From assembly GCA_947073545.1 (NCBI GenBank), contig CAMTMP010000037.1, forward strand, positions 1-37,419: a stretch of DNA of 37,419 nucleotides, written 5' to 3'. The notes below the pieces were generated by a model that saw only the letters and a list, made by a program, of their open reading frames with translations, did not search any database and had not been told where the DNA came from. Position 1 is the stretch's first letter. Each line of letters starts with the position of its first letter. The DNA comes from an uncultured bacterium. Lineage in GTDB: Bacteria > Bacillota > Clostridia > Lachnospirales > Lachnospiraceae. This document shows positions 25,001 through 33,604 of this stretch, piece by piece. A program made the position numbers and the translations under genes.

Positions 25001-25133
25001 GTTGGGAAATACTCCCAAGCATACCGCCAAGACTTTTCTCCGCTTTTTCTATGGCAGCCTTAATCTTTTTTGCGGCTTTTTCAGCAGGATCAAACGATAG
25101 ACCCGTTATATCAAAAAAATCGTATTCCGCCAT
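22068..25133 (-). CDS. Large scaffold: J-like N-terminus, zinc ribbons, FN3-like repeats
   Basis: A 1021-residue cytoplasmic protein. Residues 1-80 resemble a J-domain outline (YDFFDITGLSFD, a helix with IKAAIEKAEKSLGG, then DEINGKLDLLREV and an EVLSND turn), but the HPD tripeptide needed to stimulate Hsp70 is absent. A helical region follows. Residues 325-374 hold eight cysteines as four CxxC pairs (325/328, 346/349, 357/360, 371/374), a double zinc ribbon. Residues 380-520 look like TPR-type helices. From about 525 come tandem beta-rich FN3-like repeats (VIRWDKSTEPGVSYVLV, VSWRLPENSRGAIVKY). It lies directly after the Hsp70-VWA gene and before the GTPase, so it is a good candidate for the hub joining the chaperone and GTPase halves. 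Confidence 0.8.
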   Translation of the reverse strand: MAEYDFFDITGLSFDPAEKAAKKIKAAIEKAEKSLGGMLGSISQQAQRDEINGKLDLLREVKAEVLSNDGKVLPKFAELADERKTTSRKRLESAIRLEKLSKSELVVTNGKIKAQKKNTRLSKESIEDAYRSYGFTILNIDPFAAMPKFPTNSEKIYSELAILRESRDPNPNGADLTKVYDLYSFAAYLSGEPENAAEYKDMSTKDISNLFDEYSKKNSMRNDPLGKLCVSIATAGKTNVFNNETNRKAYEQFLLYKSPELTELFSIMKDSVQSDLRDFGFADICIKKITNVFGDSDVALAIYNSEAGLRDDPYVPEKASFSVKCVNCQNVSEFVSIKEAKKVNKCRHCGKEFYKKCSHCGKDILVSLNRCPECGFVFANVALFSKYISLAEKALKQGKLNEAREQLIRAKIAEPNEQSQTVSLEKKLESEEAKIAEPIKKLRVLITSKRYEAAESFLAEIVRKYPQIDLMDQKKEIKNVLSGCRSRFEACETMPLSDKINICLEILDICEDFRPAKEILDRNPPVVVRGIKALFDDDKKAVVIRWDKSTEPGVSYVLVKKNGSAVAIGINDGTVLMKGGDTSFNDRSISAGNEYTYTLFAYRKGSISKPIFVRTRVLSRILDLRNQQKDNSLIVSWRLPENSRGAIVKYQHKGKEYTISDNVYQSTEIKNIEYGNPYTICVSADYGDLGISDIEKITVTPTPVVNSFYITGGQVKDNHCPIGWSITEKNVDLQIMIDGKVVQNTRSELKTCIINLPPDNHYKVRVKAFSGGQWIPSENELIINTYKPVQIDENGTTISENTRSTAKGTSHQIEIKVKLEDNVPRNIVALYCIVRTKEPGMTKAPWATENDINGNSDRIDYDTYLQWHEITKQLTAHDEDAYYVTIFSVYRVEGRDIISAPCKKKFNRPLDANIYWKAIKSLFGSRLTIDIESNRPMGKRPEMVLCASPGGKHLLSDEDSSAVELARISEEVYDRPKLKITESFGLSFSEKKKTKVFLFVKNTSNNETYSVRWAAGYDGKL

Positions 25134-25142
25134 ATGAATTTA

Positions 25143-27326
25143 TCATCCTTCCCACGTTGCCACATCCGTCACTTTTACGTTTTCCTCTGCTATCCCCAAA
25201 TCTCCGAGACTTTGGGCTATACTCCCAAATGCCTGCGTAAGCTCTGATTGTGGCACAAACATTGCATTGGCATCCTCTGAAGAAATACTCCGAAGAAAAT
25301 TATAATCTGCCCCTCCAAACCCAATGGCTGCAGTTTCTATGCCATTCTCATTGCACTCATGAGCTGCGTCTATCGCATTCTGCTGACGATCCCAAACTCC
25401 ATCTGCTAATATAACGGCGAATAACCTTCCTTCCTCGTTCTTCAACATATTTTCTATAGTATAGAATGGATGCTCCGCATTTCCATATCCAGTTTGTCCG
25501 CATTCAATGCTTTGTATCTTTTGAATACATTCATCTTCATTATCAGTCAGCCCGCACACTATCTGGTTTTTATCTGACACAGCCACCACCCCGACACAAG
25601 TGTATGCAAAATCAAGCTGCCTTACGAAATCACACATGGCCGCTTTCGCATCAGCAATTGGAGTTCCCGACATGCTCCCCGACACATCTATTGCCATTAC
25701 GACATTCAAGGGCATCGGTTGATTTTGACTCGCATCTAGGGGAAGTCCATATTTTGACATATCCTCTGGGACTTTATCCCTGCGTACAGTCAAATTTGTC
25801 CTCTCATCATCCTGACGTGCCTCTACATTTATCACTCCGTTGTCATCATAACTATATTGAATTCTTACAATTGATTTTCCCTTTTTCTTCTTGTCATACT
25901 TTAACCCGGTAACAACATATCTAAATGGAATCATATTATCAAGCGGATTCTCCTTATCCCCTTGCAAAACAAAAATTTCCATTTCGTTCAATCCTTTTCT
26001 CCGCACTCTGAACGAAAAGGCCTTTGCTGATTTAACCGGTCTCGGATGATTGGCCGGAATAATGATTTCATTGACATAGTGTGTTCCATCCTCACTGACA
26101 GCAATCATTCCCATAGCGTGCGCTGTGGTTTCCCTCAACGTCATCACGCCAAGTCCATCCAGCTTTTTCGCTGGTTTTGCTGCTAAGTGCATCTTCCCTA
26201 ATGAAGCGGCGCGATCCGTCCTTTTCTTTCCATCCATGATTGCAACGGTTAGCTGCGTATATTGACTGCTTTCCTTGACGGACTGTATCGCTGCTCCCAA
26301 GGCTACTGCTTCATCTGGATTAACATGTGTAATCGGTTTCTTGCCGTACAGCTTAAACAGATAACTTGACACTTGCGGCATCCTTGTAGAGCCACCCACC
26401 AACAAAATATCCGAAACATCTGACCATTTAAGGTTCGCCTCTTCCATAATAGCTCTGCAAAGAGTTCCGGTTCTCTCAATTAAATCAACCGTGTTTTCCT
26501 CAAATTCCTGGCGTGTAACTGATACGGATGCATAACCATATCCTGGGAATGAAGCATTTACATTAGCAGACTTTAATGACGTAAGCTGCCTCTTTGTTCC
26601 CTCAGACAATCCTCTCACTGTCCGCAGCAATTCATCATCATTCCGAATTTCCAGTCCCGTTTCATCTTCAAATTTATCAATCAATATATTCTCCAGCCTG
26701 TTATCCCAATCACGGCCTCCAAGATAATGATCTCCACGTGTTACAACGGTTTGCAGATCTCCGTTTCCATTCATATGTGTCAAAGTCACATCAAATGTTC
26801 CGCCACCCAAATCATAAACAAGTATATTCGCATTTTCTCTCCAATGATTCAAGCCATAAGCCATTGCCGCCGCATTTGGTTCATCAATTATCTTTTTAAC
26901 CTTTAGTCCTGCAATTTCAGCAGCACGAATTGTTGCCTCTCGTTCGGCGGAATAAAAATAAGCAGGAACCGTAATAACAGCACTGTCGATAGTATCATTC
27001 AATTCTCGTTCCGCATCTTCTTTCAAATGTCTTAATAACAATGCAGATAAATCTGTTGATGAATAAGATTTTCCATCAATTATGCAATAGGAATCATTAC
27101 TACCCATACTACGTTTAAAGGTAGCAACACATCCTTCTTCTCCGGCAATAAACGCACTTTCGGCTTCACTTCCAAAAATAAGATTTCCATTCATAAATTG
27201 AATTACGGAGGGAGTGATTTTTCTTCCCTCTGAATTCATAATTATTTTGGGGGTGTTTTCCCCTTCTGGAACATAAGCAACCGCCGAATACGTTGTTCCT
27301 AAATCTATACCTACTGAAACTGACAT
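25143..27326 (-). CDS. Hsp70-like ATPase fused to a VWA domain
   Basis: A 727-residue protein. Residues 1-355 form an Hsp70 nucleotide-binding domain: VGIDLGTTYSA, the essential Lys region TFKRS, VPAYF, IDEPNAAA, YDLGGGTFDV and LLVGGSTRMP. Residues about 390-520 resemble the beta half of the substrate-binding domain. The helical lid is replaced by a VWA domain (541-710) with an intact metal site: DVSGS (Asp547, Ser549, Ser551), Thr612 and Asp642 in ILADG. In the usual GDTHLGG loop the threonine is His here (GDHYLGG). VWA domains bind protein ligands through a metal ion, so this chaperone probably holds a fixed partner. It sits between the plain Hsp70 and the scaffold gene. Confidence 0.93.
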   Translation of the reverse strand: MSVSVGIDLGTTYSAVAYVPEGENTPKIIMNSEGRKITPSVIQFMNGNLIFGSEAESAFIAGEEGCVATFKRSMGSNDSYCIIDGKSYSSTDLSALLLRHLKEDAERELNDTIDSAVITVPAYFYSAEREATIRAAEIAGLKVKKIIDEPNAAAMAYGLNHWRENANILVYDLGGGTFDVTLTHMNGNGDLQTVVTRGDHYLGGRDWDNRLENILIDKFEDETGLEIRNDDELLRTVRGLSEGTKRQLTSLKSANVNASFPGYGYASVSVTRQEFEENTVDLIERTGTLCRAIMEEANLKWSDVSDILLVGGSTRMPQVSSYLFKLYGKKPITHVNPDEAVALGAAIQSVKESSQYTQLTVAIMDGKKRTDRAASLGKMHLAAKPAKKLDGLGVMTLRETTAHAMGMIAVSEDGTHYVNEIIIPANHPRPVKSAKAFSFRVRRKGLNEMEIFVLQGDKENPLDNMIPFRYVVTGLKYDKKKKGKSIVRIQYSYDDNGVINVEARQDDERTNLTVRRDKVPEDMSKYGLPLDASQNQPMPLNVVMAIDVSGSMSGTPIADAKAAMCDFVRQLDFAYTCVGVVAVSDKNQIVCGLTDNEDECIQKIQSIECGQTGYGNAEHPFYTIENMLKNEEGRLFAVILADGVWDRQQNAIDAAHECNENGIETAAIGFGGADYNFLRSISSEDANAMFVPQSELTQAFGSIAQSLGDLGIAEENVKVTDVATWEG

Positions 27327-27345
27327 TTATCTCTAACTCCCTCTG

Positions 27346-29058
27346 TTAAAAATCACTGCTTGTTTTAAGTGAAGCAACATGTCTGATAGCTTCATTCATT
27401 TCTTCCTGCGTCTTTGTATTCTCAGATGTAATAACTGTTTCTACCGTTTCGTTGGTATTCGGATTAGTAGCCTTTACCTCAAGGCCAATTGCACTGCACC
27501 GAAAAAACACTTTAATAGGAGAGCCTTTAGGTGTTCCTGTTGGAAGTTCCAGTTTAACCTCACCCAATTTTTTTACCTTCAATGCAGGATCTGTATATTG
27601 CTCATTTCCATTCTCATCTATTGATGGCATTACATGCTTATCATTAATCCGGTCTTTTCCAACGTTTTCATATATTTTAAGATCTATTGCAACCTGATTA
27701 TCTACCACTGTTCCATAAGTCTCCGTAGCTTCAGCCGGAGACTCATCTCCCACAAAGAGAAGATTATCAATCATAAAATGTTCTTCATCAACCCATACAG
27801 CCGGACCGAATGAACGAGACAATTTATCACTAACAGTACTCACCTTCTGAGGAATTATTTTGCGAAGTTGCTCGGCCTCCTCCTGCGTGAAATCAGGCAT
27901 CTCATCATCACTTCCATACCCACCGCTTTCTTCGTCCTCATCTTCTCCACTCTGATCTTGATTTTTTTCCAATACTCTTTCTACACATTCGAGAGCAGCC
28001 TTCAACGCCGCACCTTTTGCCACTGCTAAATCAGGGTCTTCCATCCTTACTTTTCCTGCAAACACAGTTTCTACAGCTTCACGAATCATTGGCATTTTAG
28101 TAGATCCTCCAACAAGAAGAACTACATCAATATCTGCCGCAGTCAGTGAATTATTTTCAAGAATCTGCCTGACAAAATCCATAGTCATCTCGACAAGATC
28201 CTGTGTCCTTTCCTTAAATGCATCTGCCGAAATCTCTATTCGGGTAACATCACCATCATATGATATATTAATACTGTGATTAGCCTTCTTAGAAAGCAAC
28301 TTTTTTGTTCCTTCCACCTGGCGCTGAATGACAGCTCTTAATTCCGGTGTTATATCCTCCAATGCCAAACCATTTTCGTCACAGTACAGCTCCGCAATAT
28401 AATCATATAACCTGGCATCCCAATCAATACCACCCAGCCGGTCATTGCCGCCTGAGTCGATAACATCTATGGTTGCTTTGCCATCATCATCAACACTAAA
28501 ATCAAAAAGTGTGATATCAAATGTACCGCCTCCAAGATCATACACCATAATTTTTCTGTTTTCACCAAATTCTCTGCAGCAATAATTAAGTGCAGCCGCT
28601 GTAGGCTCGTTAACGATATCAAGAACGTTCAGGCCCGCAATTTTACCCGCCTGTTTAGTCGCAGTTCTTTCCTCATTTCCGAAATATGCCGGACAGGTAA
28701 TTACGACATCCTTTACTTCATCGTTTCCCTGTTCCTCAGCATATTCCTTCATTCTCTTCAATATCAAAGAAGAAATCATAATTGGATCATAAGCAACGCC
28801 ATCAAAATTCCTTATTGTTGCATCTGGTTTTCCAATTTCCCGTTTGACAAACTGAACCACTCTTTCAGGCTCAATTTCAGCTTGTGCCTTTGCAGCTTCT
28901 CCCACTACAGGATCGCCGCTTTCTTGAAAATATACTGCCGATGCAAGCGTCCTGGAATCCTCCTCATAGTTTTCAATTACCTCCGGCATTCCGTTTTCAT
29001 TTAAAGTAGCAATAACTGAATAGGTAGTGCCAAGATCAATTCCGTATACTTTTGCCAT
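27346..29058 (-). CDS. Divergent Hsp70 (DnaK-like) without lid
   Basis: A 570-residue protein. The nucleotide-binding domain (1-355) is well kept: VYGIDLGTTYSV, VKREIG, CPAYF, VNEPTAAAL, YDLGGGTFDI and LLVGGSTKMP. An acidic low-complexity linker (366-395) leads to a beta-rich domain of about 150 residues, and there is no C-terminal helical lid or EEVD-like tail. The GDTHLGG loop reads GNDRLGG, so the threonine that DnaK autophosphorylates is Asp. It is distinct from the housekeeping DnaK, which would not be in such a context. It is preceded by a GrpE-like gene and followed by the Hsp70-VWA fusion, making a private chaperone set. Confidence 0.93.
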   Translation of the reverse strand: MAKVYGIDLGTTYSVIATLNENGMPEVIENYEEDSRTLASAVYFQESGDPVVGEAAKAQAEIEPERVVQFVKREIGKPDATIRNFDGVAYDPIMISSLILKRMKEYAEEQGNDEVKDVVITCPAYFGNEERTATKQAGKIAGLNVLDIVNEPTAAALNYCCREFGENRKIMVYDLGGGTFDITLFDFSVDDDGKATIDVIDSGGNDRLGGIDWDARLYDYIAELYCDENGLALEDITPELRAVIQRQVEGTKKLLSKKANHSINISYDGDVTRIEISADAFKERTQDLVEMTMDFVRQILENNSLTAADIDVVLLVGGSTKMPMIREAVETVFAGKVRMEDPDLAVAKGAALKAALECVERVLEKNQDQSGEDEDEESGGYGSDDEMPDFTQEEAEQLRKIIPQKVSTVSDKLSRSFGPAVWVDEEHFMIDNLLFVGDESPAEATETYGTVVDNQVAIDLKIYENVGKDRINDKHVMPSIDENGNEQYTDPALKVKKLGEVKLELPTGTPKGSPIKVFFRCSAIGLEVKATNPNTNETVETVITSENTKTQEEMNEAIRHVASLKTSSDF

Positions 29059-29079
29059 TTTGATTTCTCCTCTCGTTTT

Positions 29080-29796
29080 TTATTCAGTCAAATTATCCAC
29101 AGCAGATTCTTTATACACATATACATCAACCAGTTCCTTGATAAGGGGTCTCTTCTCTGTGTAAAAACCAGTACCTTTACTGGAAACGACTGTATCATGC
29201 AATTCAGAATTATCCGTTTCTATTCGCTCTACAATCTGACAAAACTTGCTGTTCCTTTTATCCCCCGGTTTACTCTTCTGCAACATAACGCCATTGCTCT
29301 CTAAAAGCTGTTTTATATCCATAAAAAAGTATTTGATATGTTTCGCTGTTTTATCATCCACTTCTACGTTCAAAAGCGCCTCATTATCACAATAGATTCT
29401 CGCAACCTCGCGTAAAACATCATCAAAAGCCCTGCCTCTGTCTATCTCGTGGTAGCATTCCAATTCGTCCTGCATAGATTTTAACCTGCCAGCAAATTCA
29501 TTATGGTAAAGCTTATGCATCTCTCTGACATCAGCTGCCATTTTTTTGTAGCTTTCTGCCTGTTCTTCAATATGCTGTTCTATCTTTTCAAGGGCTAGAC
29601 CAAATTTTGGATTGGATTCTTTCTCCGTTTCCCGCTCTTCATCCATTATAAAATCGAGAGGTTTGGCGCTCTCTTCACCATTTTTGTCAACAATGTTTTG
29701 AATTTCTGATTTATCTATACAATACTCATTTACAGAACCATCTGTGCCAAAAGATGTTCTGTCTTTATCGAATGTATTACTTTTTTGTTCCTCCAT
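29080..29796 (-). CDS. GrpE-like nucleotide exchange factor
   Basis: A 238-residue acidic protein. After a disordered N-terminus comes a long coiled coil (about 65-125, IEQHIEEQAESYKKMAADV onward). A helical segment and a C-terminal beta part end GFYTEKRPLIKELVDVYVYK, resembling the G-x(5)-RPLRPA-x-V-x-V end of GrpE. The order, length and position directly before an Hsp70 gene fit an exchange factor devoted to these Hsp70s. Sequence is too divergent to be sure, and housekeeping GrpE normally lies beside hrcA and dnaK, which it does not here. GGAGG precedes the ATG. Confidence 0.68.
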   Translation of the reverse strand: MEEQKSNTFDKDRTSFGTDGSVNEYCIDKSEIQNIVDKNGEESAKPLDFIMDEERETEKESNPKFGLALEKIEQHIEEQAESYKKMAADVREMHKLYHNEFAGRLKSMQDELECYHEIDRGRAFDDVLREVARIYCDNEALLNVEVDDKTAKHIKYFFMDIKQLLESNGVMLQKSKPGDKRNSKFCQIVERIETDNSELHDTVVSSKGTGFYTEKRPLIKELVDVYVYKESAVDNLTE

Positions 29797-29814
29797 CAGT
29801 TTACCTCCATCTAT

Positions 29815-31203
29815 TTACACCTCAGCAAATAATATCCCATTTGTACTATATACACATGCCAGCGAACCAGTCAGCTTACCCAGTGTTTCTGCTCTTACTC
29901 TGGGTTCATCGGTTTCATCGACAGAAATTCCTCTGGTATCACTGGAATTCATAAATGAATTATTCTGTGATATGTTGTATCGTATCCTGATTTTTTTATA
30001 CTTTCCCATAAAATCTGACCACTTTTGACAAGAAGTACCGGAGGAATGACGAAACAACACTATCTTTGCAACATTTCCGGTAAGTTCTGCAAACAATTCA
30101 TCTCCATGGATATCTCCTCCGTACAACGATGATATAAAATCCTTCTGACTTATCGCGTATGTCCTTCCCCTCAATAAATCCCTTATTTTCAAAAACCTGG
30201 ATATTGGAACATCATCAAGCAAAATCGAGAATTCCTTTCCCTGCGCTTGGAGTAACATCAAGTGATTAATAACCAATTCACCAATAAGTTCATTATTGAC
30301 CCCTCCCACATCAATAGAGATTACTCCTTTCTGATTGAGCATTCTTTTTATATTGCTTTTTCTACCAGTCGGTCTCCCATATATTCCTTCAGCCTGACGA
30401 TTCAGTTTGTTCAAAAAAATTCTAACGGCATCTGTTTCCGATGAACCCGCCATATAATATCTATCTATTTCTCTATGTTCAATTGTCGTGATTTCCCCAT
30501 CCTTTAATAGCTTATCCAGTTCATCTTTTAATTTTAATATAGGAAAAGCGGCTAGATTCTGAATCGTAACTGTTCCCTCTTTATGAAGCACAACCTCTAT
30601 TAATGCCCTCAACAGTGACTCCGAACTCGGATTGGAATCATCATTCGGCATTGTTTCGTATAAGAGATATGCAATATCATCCACCGGCATTCCACGGAAT
30701 ACATCATAATAAGTATTTGTTCTATCTATAAATTCCGCATCAACACTATGCTCTCTTATCATAGCACCGATATCTCGATTACCGCTATGTAATGCTATAA
30801 GAGGAATCCCCTCCTGCTGCGATTTATGCACAAAAGGAATTAACGCCTCCATTCTTGTGCGAACTTCTCCTCCGGAAACAACCTCTCCTTCAGGATAATC
30901 GTTTTCACCCCAGATAAAATCTAGAGCAGGGGTTTGGCTCTTTGTGTCATAGTCATATATGTCATTATCGCTTGGATCAGATGTTACCAGCAATAACTGC
31001 TGCTTATTTTCATTTGGCATAATCATCACTGAGCGATTCTGAAAATTCGCCTCTGATGCATGATCACATATCTGTCTGATTTCTTTTTTTGTCCTGGCAT
31101 TTTGTAATGCTGTATATATGGAATTACCTGTCCACATGGATACACCATAAGCGGCCCTTGTAACACCACCCATTACATGAAATGCGTCACCCAGTAAACT
31201 CAT
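29815..31203 (-). CDS. P-loop-less relative of the VirD4/HerA ATPase
   Basis: A 462-residue protein. Its order parallels its upstream neighbour: GIPLIALHSGNRDIGAMI lines up with the neighbour's MLIFDSKGDFHKKFF, and GVISIDVGGVNNELIGELV plus FSILLDDVPI (Walker-B-like Asp330/331) with the neighbour's FLEYDLAIGD and YLVADE. No GxxxxGKT is present, so ATP hydrolysis is unlikely. An N-terminal hydrophobic stretch is short and not a clear membrane anchor. Together with the active ATPase seven bases upstream, it probably makes a mixed ring or a regulatory subunit. The kinship is inferred by eye. Confidence 0.7.
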   Translation of the reverse strand: MSLLGDAFHVMGGVTRAAYGVSMWTGNSIYTALQNARTKKEIRQICDHASEANFQNRSVMIMPNENKQQLLLVTSDPSDNDIYDYDTKSQTPALDFIWGENDYPEGEVVSGGEVRTRMEALIPFVHKSQQEGIPLIALHSGNRDIGAMIREHSVDAEFIDRTNTYYDVFRGMPVDDIAYLLYETMPNDDSNPSSESLLRALIEVVLHKEGTVTIQNLAAFPILKLKDELDKLLKDGEITTIEHREIDRYYMAGSSETDAVRIFLNKLNRQAEGIYGRPTGRKSNIKRMLNQKGVISIDVGGVNNELIGELVINHLMLLQAQGKEFSILLDDVPISRFLKIRDLLRGRTYAISQKDFISSLYGGDIHGDELFAELTGNVAKIVLFRHSSGTSCQKWSDFMGKYKKIRIRYNISQNNSFMNSSDTRGISVDETDEPRVRAETLGKLTGSLACVYSTNGILFAEV

Positions 31204-31210
31204 ATCTCAC

Positions 31211-32512
31211 CTACCCACGAAACAAATCAAATTTGAATTTAAATGGCGGAATGTTTGGTAATCCAACAACAGCCTCGCCTATATCTAAGCCAACCAAATC
31301 CCAATCCTCTACTACAAAACCTTCCCGTTTTTCATAATGCCTGTTGCCATTCGCCTCTGGAAATGTCTCAAGAATCATATTCTTCCCAAATAACTTGCTG
31401 ACATACTCTCTTGTATTATAGTCATTCGACTGAAAGGCAAATATCGAACTAAAACCCGCAACAGCATTATGCGCCTTTGCCTCGTTCTCATAATTTGCAT
31501 TCAACTGGTCTATCCCTTGTAATCCTGCCATAATTTTTACTCCCAGGCTGCGTCCAAAATTTATCCCATCTTCCAAATGTCTTAAATTAGGCAGCAATTT
31601 CAGTTCATCAGCAACCAAATAAACATTTCCTTGTGTTGCCGTCCGTCCAAGTGCTTCTTTGAGTGCCAAGTCAAACAACAGAGTATACACAGGAGAGAGA
31701 ATATCGCCAATTGCCAGGTCATATTCTAAGAAAGCAGTATGTCCGCCTTTTCCGCGAATAAAATTTCTCATTGAAAAATTCCCGACATCTGCAAAAACTC
31801 CGGTAAAAATATCCCTTGTTACCGAATACATCTCTGACAAAACACCTTGAGCCTGACTACCTGATTTGCCTCCTATATATGCAGCAACTGATGCCTGATC
31901 ACGAAACGCTCCAATCATAGACCGCAGCTCCTCAACAGACGTAGAATCTATAACATCCTTTAAATCCCTGTTGCTGAACTGCACATGATCCCGGATAAGG
32001 GATATAATGACAGCCGCCAGCAAATCCCTTGCCGCATTTGGGAAAAACGGATTGCTGCTGTTCTTCTCCGTTCTTTCCGCAAACAAAGATTTGCATATTT
32101 CCTGTGTGTTTTGTGCAACAGAAACCCTGTCCTTCCCATCAGCCACAATTTCATCATAAAGATTCCACTTAGCAGATGCTTTTCGATAAACTGAGGAATT
32201 TCCTATTACAATGTCTCCTGCACCAAAAAACTTCTTATGGAAATCTCCCTTACTGTCAAAAATCAGCATCACATCGTCTTTATTCAATTTTTCTTTTAAC
32301 TGTTTTACAACATGATAAAATAAATTTGTCTTTCCGCTCCCGGTCCCTCCAACAAGAAGCATATGCTTACTCAGCATATCCTCGCTCATCCCGAAAGACG
32401 ACTTGTCACCCTTAAAAGTTCCAGTAATATGGAGACAATCATTCCGTTTGTCTATGGGAGGTTTGTTATTATCAACCATGCCCCCATAGATAATTTCATG
32501 TGTTAAGGGCAT
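31211..32512 (-). CDS. VirD4/TrwB/HerA-type ATPase
   Basis: A 433-residue P-loop ATPase with Walker A GGTGSGKT (55-62), the second strand VMLIFDSKGD (81-90), Walker B VYLVADE (297-303) and the sensor segment MAGLQGIDQL (328-337), all typical of the FtsK/HerA group that includes type IV coupling proteins. It lacks the N-terminal transmembrane domain of true coupling proteins, so it is cytoplasmic and may move DNA or a protein. It stands between the transglutaminase-like gene and its inactive relative. Ribosome binding site AGGAGG is present. Confidence 0.92.
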   Translation of the reverse strand: MPLTHEIIYGGMVDNNKPPIDKRNDCLHITGTFKGDKSSFGMSEDMLSKHMLLVGGTGSGKTNLFYHVVKQLKEKLNKDDVMLIFDSKGDFHKKFFGAGDIVIGNSSVYRKASAKWNLYDEIVADGKDRVSVAQNTQEICKSLFAERTEKNSSNPFFPNAARDLLAAVIISLIRDHVQFSNRDLKDVIDSTSVEELRSMIGAFRDQASVAAYIGGKSGSQAQGVLSEMYSVTRDIFTGVFADVGNFSMRNFIRGKGGHTAFLEYDLAIGDILSPVYTLLFDLALKEALGRTATQGNVYLVADELKLLPNLRHLEDGINFGRSLGVKIMAGLQGIDQLNANYENEAKAHNAVAGFSSIFAFQSNDYNTREYVSKLFGKNMILETFPEANGNRHYEKREGFVVEDWDLVGLDIGEAVVGLPNIPPFKFKFDLFRG

Positions 32513-32536
32513 TTTAATTTCCTCCTCGCCGCAATT

Positions 32537-33604
32537 TTATGTAATATGGACATATCCTGTCCTTTGTTTCTCGTTAAAGACATATGTATACCGATAACTC
32601 TGATTATATTTTTTCATAGCAATATTGATTATCTTTTCAAGAGAATCTCCAATAGCAAATTCTCTCCAATGCTCGGATATACGAAATGTAAAATCAGAAT
32701 TGCCTTTTTCCATTCCTCGAAAAACCATATTCTCAAGTTCACCTTGACAAGCAATAACAAGCTTGAATTTGGCAAAATAATCAGCATGCTGATTATTTGT
32801 ATCCAACTTTGTACTCCAAGAAAAATGGTCATTGCTCATTCGTCTGTAATCCAAGCCAAAATAATCTACACATTTGATACTTTTACACGGATTGTTTTGA
32901 TTTAGCGTTATGTCAAAAGTAAAATCATAATAATTCCATTTCCCATCTATCTTAATCGCATTCCATGCATGTCTTCCTATTTTTCCATCCGCCCTCTGCG
33001 CCTCACCCTCTATCACAACACAAGGGAAACCAACATAATCACAAATGCTTTTTACCGCTTTTGCAATACCATCACATACTCCCAAATTTTTCAAAAACGG
33101 TCCTGTTATATCATGCTCACCACCACCTTCATGATACAATACTGTGTCTATCAAATATGTGTGAATTCCGAACAAAATACCCCATTCATTCTCTTTTTCT
33201 ACTAGATTCTTAATCTTGTTTATTGTCGATATGCACTCATCTTTTATATCTTTATAGATACTTGAGGACATTTTATATTTTGGTCGTACAGAAATCTTCT
33301 TTCCATCCATAAAAACATTGCATTTATCTACATGAAAAATCATCGGTGTATCAAGCATCACGTATCTGTATATTTTTTCAATTTCAACCTTTTTTTCACA
33401 TGGTGATATATCTATTTTTTCACTAAATGACAAAATCCCAGTCTTAAGATCTTCATAAATGCGACGTTCTTGAAGCAGAAGTTTATCCTTATAATATTGA
33501 AATCCGTCAAAAGTGCTATATATTGTGAATGTCCTCTCTATCTGCTTTACATGATTTAAGTCCTGCATTTTTGCATTTGAAATACCTGTAATGCTTTTTC
33601 TCAT
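32537..33604 (-). CDS. Transglutaminase-like protein
   Basis: A 355-residue protein. The core of the transglutaminase-like fold is at about 170-235: LGVCDGIAKAVKSICDYVG with Cys177, then GRHAWNAIKIDGKWNYYDF with His212 and Asp227, a complete Cys-His-Asp triad. Such domains cut or cross-link peptides. There is no signal peptide, so it would act in the cytoplasm, perhaps as protease, amidase or activation trigger of the system. Its ATG follows directly after the stop of the upstream 68-residue gene with no gap, so translation is coupled. Confidence 0.9.
   Translation of the reverse strand: MRKSITGISNAKMQDLNHVKQIERTFTIYSTFDGFQYYKDKLLLQERRIYEDLKTGILSFSEKIDISPCEKKVEIEKIYRYVMLDTPMIFHVDKCNVFMDGKKISVRPKYKMSSSIYKDIKDECISTINKIKNLVEKENEWGILFGIHTYLIDTVLYHEGGGEHDITGPFLKNLGVCDGIAKAVKSICDYVGFPCVVIEGEAQRADGKIGRHAWNAIKIDGKWNYYDFTFDITLNQNNPCKSIKCVDYFGLDYRRMSNDHFSWSTKLDTNNQHADYFAKFKLVIACQGELENMVFRGMEKGNSDFTFRISEHWREFAIGDSLEKIINIAMKKYNQSYRYTYVFNEKQRTGYVHIT

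Noticed and set aside
27346..29058. Housekeeping dnaK
   Set aside because: No lid, altered GDTHLGG loop, and no hrcA/grpE/dnaJ neighbours of the usual type.
31211..32512. Type IV coupling protein of a conjugation system
   Set aside because: It lacks the transmembrane domain, and no mating-pair genes are present; it fits the conflict operon better.
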